A program made the translations under genes and the position numbers. The notes under the pieces were generated by a model. The model was given only the letters and a program-made list of their open reading frames with translations, had not been told where the DNA came from and searched no databases. From NCBI GenBank assembly GCA_016463045.1, contig JAEMSB010000083.1:1-11478 (forward strand): a stretch of 11,478 nt of DNA, written 5' to 3'. Shown here piece by piece: positions 1 through 4,082 of this stretch; the first letter of the stretch is position 1, and the number at the start of each line of letters is the position of its first letter. Source of the DNA: Niveispirillum sp. GTDB lineage: Bacteria; Pseudomonadota; Alphaproteobacteria; Azospirillales; Azospirillaceae.

Positions 1-243
1 GGCCGCTGGTGCAGCCGACGGCGGAGCAGATGGCGTTGCCGCAGCAGCTGCCGGCGGCGCCGTTACAGCGGGGGGAGTGGCGGGCGGAACCGCCGTCGGC
101 ACTGCAACTGGGGCTGGGGCCGGCGGGCGCGAAGGAACATACATATAATTGTCGTTCACCTGCCCCTCGTGGCTGGCACAGGACGCCACCACCAGTCCCA
201 GCAACAGGACCACCACATTGCGACCGTCACAGAACATTTTCAC
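1..243 (-). CDS. Pro/Ala-rich lipoprotein, 3' part missing at window edge
   Basis: This reading frame starts near 243 and is still open at base 1, so only the first 79 to 81 residues are visible. A short N-terminus is followed by a hydrophobic stretch (NVVVLLLGLVVAS) and a cysteine. Together these form a lipobox-like VAS-C, which predicts export, signal peptidase II cleavage and lipid attachment. The mature part then becomes a low-complexity Pro/Ala/Val/Thr segment, typical of a linker between an envelope anchor and a folded domain that lies outside the window. Two starts are possible. The GTG at 243 gives MKMFCDGR, adding a lysine, with GGTGA six bases upstream. The ATG at 237 gives MFCDGR and lies farther from that site. 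I prefer 243. It follows the Crp/Fnr gene by 41 bases on the same strand and may be cotranscribed. Function is unknown. Confidence 0.68.
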   Translation of the reverse strand, partial: MKMFCDGRNVVVLLLGLVVASCASHEGQVNDNYMYVPSRPPAPAPVAVPTAVPPATPPAVTAPPAAAAATPSAPPSAAPAA

Positions 244-284
244 GCCACATCACCAGCTTGCCGATGTCTGCCGGTAGAGTACGC

Positions 285-980
285 CTAGCGCGAGACCTGA
301 TCCAGGAAGCTTTCGTCATGCACGACGATGAAGCCGTTGCGGTACGATATCGCGCCCGCCGCCTGAAACTGCTTTAGCGTCTTGTTCACACTTTCCCGTG
401 ACACGCCCAGCATGTTGGCCAGATCCTCCTGGCTCACGAAGGTGGCGATGCGTGTACCGGCATCGGTCGCTTTGCCATAGGCCTGGGAAAGCATGAGAAT
501 CCGCTTTGCCAGACGGCGCGGGACATTGAGAAACACCGTGTCCTCAATGATGGCACTGGTCCAGCGCACCCGTTCGCACAGAACCGCCATCAGACGGACG
601 CAAAGGTCGGGACGCTGTAACAGGAAAGGCATGAAATCACGCCGGTCAATACGCAGCAGTTCTGTCGGCTCCTGCGCCACCACCGTAGCGGTGCGTTCCC
701 CACCATCCAACATGGCGATCTCGCCGAACAGGGAACCGGTATCCAGTATATTCAACAGCATGACCTTTGCGTCTTCCGACTCGGTCTGCACTGCCACCCG
801 GCCACGCAGGATCACATAAAGACTGTCCCCTGGGTCGCCCTTGGCAAAGATACGCTCTTCCGCGACTGCGCGCCGCAGCTTCGCAAACTCCAGCATCGCG
901 TCCATTTCCGCGTCGTCCAGGACCGCGAAAAGACTATTCCGGCGCAAAAGAGAGGTGTCAAAGGCAGGTGCCACGGCCAT
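285..980 (-). CDS. Crp/Fnr-family transcriptional regulator
   Basis: A 231-residue protein with the full CRP architecture. An N-terminal cyclic-nucleotide-binding beta barrel (about 15-125) carries a phosphate-binding cassette, FGEIAMLDGGERTATV. In it, E87, R96 and T97 occupy the positions of the cAMP-contacting Glu, Arg and Ser of E. coli CRP. A dimerisation helix (about 126-152) is followed by a C-terminal winged helix-turn-helix. The recognition helix (S194-R-E-S-V-N-K200) resembles CRP SRETVGR, keeping the Arg and Glu that read TGTGA and replacing the third contact Arg by Lys. There is no cysteine cluster of the FNR iron-sulfur type. AGGAAG abuts the ATG at 980; a GTG at 974 would have better spacing and remains possible. 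The gene follows tfuA by 79 bases on the same strand and is probably the operon's own regulator. A perfect CRP-type site lies before the first gene of that operon. Confidence 0.93.
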   Translation of the reverse strand: MAVAPAFDTSLLRRNSLFAVLDDAEMDAMLEFAKLRRAVAEERIFAKGDPGDSLYVILRGRVAVQTESEDAKVMLLNILDTGSLFGEIAMLDGGERTATVVAQEPTELLRIDRRDFMPFLLQRPDLCVRLMAVLCERVRWTSAIIEDTVFLNVPRRLAKRILMLSQAYGKATDAGTRIATFVSQEDLANMLGVSRESVNKTLKQFQAAGAISYRNGFIVVHDESFLDQVSR

Positions 981-1059
981 CTTCCTGTCAAGGTTGGAAG
1001 GACGGTGGCCACCATCCCCCTACAATGCCAGGATTGATGCTGCGGTCATAAAATGCAAG

Positions 1060-1809
1060 TCAGACGGGCATCACCGGTACTGGACGCGCCACCCGCTCCC
1101 ACATGGCCGTATGCTCGAACGCATAAATGGGACGGACGCTGAGCGTGCCGCAGGTCAGTGTATCGCGCACGTGAGTCAGCAGGGACAGAGCGTCTTCCCG
1201 CTTCTGATCTGCGCGCCCAATCGTCAGCCAGTCACGAAAGGCAGACAGCTCAAAGGGATCAACCTCACCATCTTCCTCTGCCTCGCGCAGCACACGGCCA
1301 TAATTACGGTCGCGGTAGCAAAGGTCCTTGGCAATTTCCTCCAGCCGACGGCGGGCGGGAACCGACAGAATACCGGCAGCGTGTGCATCCGAAAGGGTGC
1401 GGCGGATATTCACCATGGCTTCCGACAGAGAGGGATAACCAAGCTCGGCCGGCCCATGCGTTACCGCCACTTCGTCATCATCCTCCAGATGACCATCGGC
1501 AAATGCGCGGAAAACGGCCCCGTGCCCCTCCATCCCAAACGTGTGCAGCTCTGCCGCTCGCAACGCCCCCATGCTGGCGGCACCCAGGACCGGGATGCCC
1601 CGCGCCATGGCGAACAGGATTTCCTTGTGCCAGACCGCGGGCACGTTCCCGAAATAACCATCGATGATGACAATCGCTGCGGGATCATCCTGCACCGCGC
1701 GCAGCACATCACCCTGAGCGACAGGCGGACGGTAGTCGGCGCTCAACACCTTGCGGGCTGCGGAAACCGGCAGGGTGGGGCCAAGAAAGACGATGACAGG
1801 ATTGCTCAT
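1060..1809 (-). CDS. tfuA: TfuA-like protein, YcaO partner for thioamide formation
   Basis: A 249-residue TfuA-domain protein. Hallmarks visible are an N-terminal FLGPT (8-12), IIDGYF (48-53), a KEIL helix (62-65), GAASMGALRAAEL (76-88), FGMEGHG (91-97), and an acidic EDDDEVAV block (109-116) followed by a Gly-Tyr segment. TfuA was named from trifolitoxin biosynthesis. In thioamide RiPPs and in methanogen McrA modification, TfuA proteins work with a YcaO enzyme and are thought to deliver or release sulfur for backbone thioamidation. Here the gene starts only 20 bases after ycaO on the same strand, the classic pairing, so both products should act together in the cytoplasm on the same peptide substrate. 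A GGGGAA about eight bases before the ATG serves as a weak ribosome binding site. Family assignment is firm; the exact chemistry is inferred. Confidence 0.93.
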   Translation of the reverse strand: MSNPVIVFLGPTLPVSAARKVLSADYRPPVAQGDVLRAVQDDPAAIVIIDGYFGNVPAVWHKEILFAMARGIPVLGAASMGALRAAELHTFGMEGHGAVFRAFADGHLEDDDEVAVTHGPAELGYPSLSEAMVNIRRTLSDAHAAGILSVPARRRLEEIAKDLCYRDRNYGRVLREAEEDGEVDPFELSAFRDWLTIGRADQKREDALSLLTHVRDTLTCGTLSVRPIYAFEHTAMWERVARPVPVMPV

Positions 1810-1829
1810 GGCGTGTTCCCCAGGAAGCT

Positions 1830-3068
1830 TCAGCAGAGGCCGGCGGCGCGGCGACCGCGCGCACCCAGGCTGTATTGCGACGTCGCATCCACCCCTTCCA
1901 GGCCCGGCACGACGACACGGACGACGGGAATGTTGATCTCGGCCCGGGTCAGGTCGACGACGACGACATCCTCAATCCCGACATGGGCAAGGCGCTGCCG
2001 AAGCTCGCCCAGATCGCCGCGCAGGGACTGGCCGCGCCAGCTCTTGATCTCGTTAAAATCACGCACCGTAGCGCCCAGACGAATTCGGTTAAGCCACAGC
2101 ATCTGCTGCTCTTCGGCCAGGAAATGATCATATTCCTCCCGGCGCATGTCATCGCGGGCACCGGAAATAAAGGTCAACCGGCTTTGCGCCGCCTCCGTCA
2201 GAGCACGGGCCAGCGCAATTTCAGGGACAAGGTTAGTGCCATAGCCGGCAGCCGGCCGCACTGTTGTACCCACACCGGCATCGGCCTGAACAATCCGGGC
2301 CAGGAAGGTGGGGACCCCAACGTCGGACGTCAGATCCCAGACGCCAACAGCCACGCCGGCATGCGCAAAACGCGCCAGCAATGCGCGGCACGTGGGATCG
2401 GCGATGGTTTCCAGGTCTAAACGGGTCTCTTCCTGTGCCTCTTCCGGCAGCAGGTTCCACAGGGTGCGGGCATCCCGCTCTATCACTTCGGAAAGACCGT
2501 GGATCACCGCCTCAATCCAGTGGTTGCCCGATGCCAGTCCATTGGAGGTGGCCTGGAAGCAGCCATGGCCTGTCGGCAGGGGCAGCGTGTAATTGCTGTG
2601 GACCATCTCATAGGGAATCCACAGGCTGTTGCCATCACGCAGATTGGTCCCTTCAGCCCACAGCATCTGATGGTGAGGAGTATAGACACTATCCATGTTG
2701 CAAGGCAGCAGATCGGGGTCCACCACCGGCAGAGAGTAGCGCAGATCCTCATACGAACCGATGCGCAGCGACAGGTGCGAGGCGCGTTCTGCGTGCCAGC
2801 TTTCGATACTTTCCATCACAGCCGAAGCCTTGGCGGCTGCCAGGGTTACACCTTTGCCCTGCGACACAGCCAACCCCCGGGAATTGGGTCGGTTGACCAT
2901 GACGACCGGGATGCCGATCGTATCCAGACCCGTCACATTGGCAACACGGGTAATGCCAAATAAGGGAAACAAGGGCTTCACACGGGCCAGCGTCTCTTCC
3001 GCCGAGACTAACCGGCGCCATTGCGGGGCTTCCAGATTGTCCCAATCGGTCAAGCGAACGTGATCCAT
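1830..3068 (-). CDS. ycaO: YcaO-domain cyclodehydratase / thioamide synthetase
   Basis: A 412-residue YcaO protein. YcaO enzymes use ATP to phosphorylate a peptide backbone amide oxygen, leading to an azoline (internal Ser/Thr/Cys nucleophile) or, with TfuA and a sulfur source, a thioamide. The ATP/Mg-binding elements are all present: SQGKG at 69-73 followed by a helix with E86 and E89, SNGLASG (175-181) with E186, E194 and E197 (SEVIERD), and EAAQSR at 292-297. The C-terminus ends GRRAAGLC and lacks the PxPxP tail seen in many azoline-forming enzymes, which fits a TfuA-paired member. No E1-like C protein or flavin dehydrogenase is encoded nearby, arguing against a standard thiazole/oxazole pathway. 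AAGGGA upstream of the ATG supports the start. The gene sits 98 bases after the small precursor gene and 20 before tfuA. Confidence 0.95.
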   Translation of the reverse strand: MDHVRLTDWDNLEAPQWRRLVSAEETLARVKPLFPLFGITRVANVTGLDTIGIPVVMVNRPNSRGLAVSQGKGVTLAAAKASAVMESIESWHAERASHLSLRIGSYEDLRYSLPVVDPDLLPCNMDSVYTPHHQMLWAEGTNLRDGNSLWIPYEMVHSNYTLPLPTGHGCFQATSNGLASGNHWIEAVIHGLSEVIERDARTLWNLLPEEAQEETRLDLETIADPTCRALLARFAHAGVAVGVWDLTSDVGVPTFLARIVQADAGVGTTVRPAAGYGTNLVPEIALARALTEAAQSRLTFISGARDDMRREEYDHFLAEEQQMLWLNRIRLGATVRDFNEIKSWRGQSLRGDLGELRQRLAHVGIEDVVVVDLTRAEINIPVVRVVVPGLEGVDATSQYSLGARGRRAAGLC

Positions 3069-3123
3069 TGCCGTTCCCTTTCAAATTCAATCATATGCAA
3101 AGGCAGGAACACAGATGGGCGGG

Positions 3124-3138
3124 CTGGGGCTGCCCCAG
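3124..3138 (-). other. Intercistronic hairpin between precursor and ycaO
   Basis: CTGGGG at 3124-3129 pairs with CCCCAG at 3133-3138 across a three-base loop. It lies in the 98-base gap between the precursor stop and the ycaO start. No T-run follows on the minus strand, so it is not a standard rho-independent terminator. It could slow transcription or protect the 3' end of the short precursor message, which would help make more peptide than enzyme. That role is inferred. Confidence 0.45.
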
Positions 3139-3166
3139 ACTATCCTGGAGCAGCACCCACCAACCA

Positions 3167-3343
3167 TCACATCTTGGCCATATGCAGATCGGCACTTGCG
3201 AAGTGCAGGTCCGCAGAAGCGCCATTATCCATGGCCCGCTGCGCCGGCACGCGGCCGCGGGACAGGTTCTGCTCTTCAGTCACGACCACGGCCCCGTTCG
3301 GGCCAATGCGATACAGACGGCCATCAGCACCACGCGTCAGCAT
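3167..3343 (-). CDS. Putative RiPP precursor peptide with tandem core repeat
   Basis: A 58-residue peptide that I do not recognise as a named family. The start at 3343 is chosen because AGGAG sits six bases upstream of this ATG; a longer in-frame start at 3469 has no such site and would overlap the CRP-type operator. The N-terminal part (MLTRGADGRLYRIGPNGAVV) looks like a compact leader that could form a beta hairpin. A polar linker with several Arg and Gln follows (about 23-41). The C-terminus is a tandem heptad, ASADLHF (42-48) and ASADLHM (49-55), then AKM. There is no cysteine, so thiazoline formation is impossible; each repeat has one Ser. It is the first gene before ycaO and tfuA on the same strand, the usual place for a RiPP precursor. 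Substrate status and product structure are inferred from position, size and repeat; the coding call itself is well supported. Confidence 0.82.
   Translation of the reverse strand: MLTRGADGRLYRIGPNGAVVVTEEQNLSRGRVPAQRAMDNGASADLHFASADLHMAKM
3179..3220 (-). repeat. Tandem heptad repeat in precursor core (ASADLHF / ASADLHM)
   Basis: Two adjacent 21-base units encode ASADLHF (3220-3200) and ASADLHM (3199-3179). Six of seven residues are identical, yet five of those six codons differ: GCT/GCA, TCT/AGT, GCG/GCC, GAC/GAT and CAC/CAT, with only CTG shared. The Ser pair crosses between the TCN and AGY families. The repeat is therefore conserved as protein and not as DNA, as expected for an old duplication under selection. 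Confidence 0.85.
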
Positions 3344-3413
3344 TATGTTCTCCTGGGGTGAACGGTGAAAGCTTGTTCTGGTGACAACCTGACAATGCAC
3401 GGTAGGTGCGTCA

Positions 3414-3429
3414 GGTCTCGCTTGAGACC
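3414..3429. promoter_or_regulatory. 16-bp inverted repeat in the divergent promoter region
   Basis: GGTCTC (3414-3419) and GAGACC (3424-3429) form a perfect inverted repeat around a GCTT centre. It lies between the CRP-type site and the precursor start, about 70 to 85 bases before that start codon. It could be an operator, for instance for the neighbouring RHH protein, or a hairpin in the 5' leader of the precursor message. Neither is proven. Confidence 0.4.
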
Positions 3430-3454
3430 CTAATCCGCCACGGTCGTTTTGCTG

Positions 3455-3470
3455 TGTGAAGTGGTTCACA
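3455..3470. promoter_or_regulatory. Perfect CRP-type operator TGTGA-N6-TCACA
   Basis: The sequence TGTGAAGTGGTTCACA matches both half-sites of the classical CRP consensus with the correct six-base spacer. Its arms extend to TGTGAA/TTCACA. It lies in the 228-base divergent region, centred about 120 bases before the precursor start and about 110 before the RHH gene start. The operon it faces encodes a Crp/Fnr protein with a CRP-type recognition helix, so autoregulation is likely but not shown. On the plus strand a TATGGT lies 31-36 bases past its centre, close to class II CRP geometry. Confidence 0.72.
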
Positions 3471-3492
3471 GCATCGTATGCAGAAGGAACGC

Positions 3493-3498
3493 TATGGT
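3493..3498 (+). promoter_or_regulatory. Candidate -10 box for the RHH gene
   Basis: TATGGT (four of six matches to TATAAT) lies about 31 bases beyond the centre of the CRP-type site, with no recognisable -35 box at the normal distance. That arrangement is typical of activator-dependent promoters. It would give a leader of roughly 65 to 70 bases before the start at 3572. Confidence 0.35.
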
Positions 3499-3571
3499 GT
3501 GCTCACAAAGCGCGGCCCATCGCATCGACGGGCGATAGGCATCCACTTGATCCAGAAAGGCGAGGTCGCCG

Positions 3572-3910
3572 ATGAACGCTCCGCATTCCCGTAACGATAT
3601 TACGGTCTATGAGCCCCACGATCTGGAGATCGATGGGCAGCTGATCAGCCACAATGTCTGGGTGGACGGACATCGGACCAGCGTTCGCCTGGAAGCTGTG
3701 ATGTGGCAGGCTCTGCATGAAATTGCTGAACGCGAAGGGTTCAGCATTCATCAGGTCATCACCATCGTGTCGCGCCGTCAGCACCAGAATGCGTCGCTGA
3801 CCGCCACGATCCGCGCCTTCCTGGTGGCGTACTATCGCGCTGTGTCCAAGGGTGTGTCGACCATGCTGCTGCGCGACCTGTCGGATCTGCCAGCAGACCT
3901 CAAGTTTTAG
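3572..3910 (+). CDS. Ribbon-helix-helix domain protein (RHH_4 type)
   Basis: A 112-residue protein. After a variable, mainly beta N-terminal part (about 10-38), residues about 39-95 match the RHH_4 pattern common in alphaproteobacteria. These are a strand with TSVRLE, a helix MWQALHEIAEREG, FSIHQVITIV, and a final helix with SLTATIRAFLVAYYRAV. The family is predicted to bind DNA or regulate through dimeric ribbon-helix-helix folds, but most members have no known target. GAGG five to eight bases before the ATG supports the start. It is transcribed divergently from the RiPP operon and shares its intergenic region, so it could regulate that operon through the nearby inverted repeat; that is inference. 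RHH_4 genes are widespread in this group, so it may be an unrelated neighbour. Confidence 0.85.
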   Translation: MNAPHSRNDITVYEPHDLEIDGQLISHNVWVDGHRTSVRLEAVMWQALHEIAEREGFSIHQVITIVSRRQHQNASLTATIRAFLVAYYRAVSKGVSTMLLRDLSDLPADLKF

Positions 3911-3981
3911 AGCCTGTCAGATGTTTCTATGAACGCCTGAGGGAATCCGACCTTTTGTTTAGTCTTGTGATTTACGGTCTC

Positions 3982-4009
3982 GTCTTAACCGGGCTTGCCC
4001 GGTTAAGAC
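3982..4009. other. Large perfect hairpin after the RHH gene
   Basis: GTCTTAACCGGGC (3982-3994) and GCCCGGTTAAGAC (3997-4009) are perfect inverted arms of 13 bases with a TT centre. No T-run follows directly. It stands just before the bidirectional terminator at 4021-4047 and may be a second termination or RNA-stabilising element, or a protein-binding palindrome. Confidence 0.6.
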
Positions 4010-4011
4010 TT

Positions 4012-4052
4012 GAAAAAGAAGGAGCGGCCGAAAAGCGGGACCGCTCCTTTTT
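4012..4052. terminator. Bidirectional rho-independent terminator
   Basis: GGAGCGG (4021-4027) pairs with CCGCTCC (4041-4047), with an extra inner CCG/CGG pairing. On the plus strand TTTTTC follows (4048-4053), ending the RHH transcript. On the minus strand the stem is followed by TTCTTTTTC (from 4020 down to 4012), ending the cyclase transcript, whose stop codon is about 35 bases upstream. This suits the convergent arrangement of the two genes. Confidence 0.85.
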
Positions 4053-4082
4053 CTTGCACTGACCGTGGCGAGCGGGGCCGGT

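Noticed and set aside
9..377. Plus-strand open frame at the left edge
   Set aside because: It is opposite the lipoprotein start and the end of the Crp/Fnr gene, and has no recognisable domain.
1004..1013. GGTGGCCACC palindrome upstream of the Crp/Fnr gene
   Set aside because: A ten-base palindrome is expected by chance in GC-rich DNA and lacks any supporting promoter element.
841..2127. Long plus-strand open frame opposite crp and tfuA (428 codons)
   Set aside because: It is antisense to well-recognised genes, shows no family features, and arises from the high GC content.
3344..3469. In-frame extension of the precursor to an ATG at 3469 (100 residues)
   Set aside because: No ribosome binding site there, the start lies inside the CRP-type operator, and AGGAG is placed correctly for the ATG at 3343.
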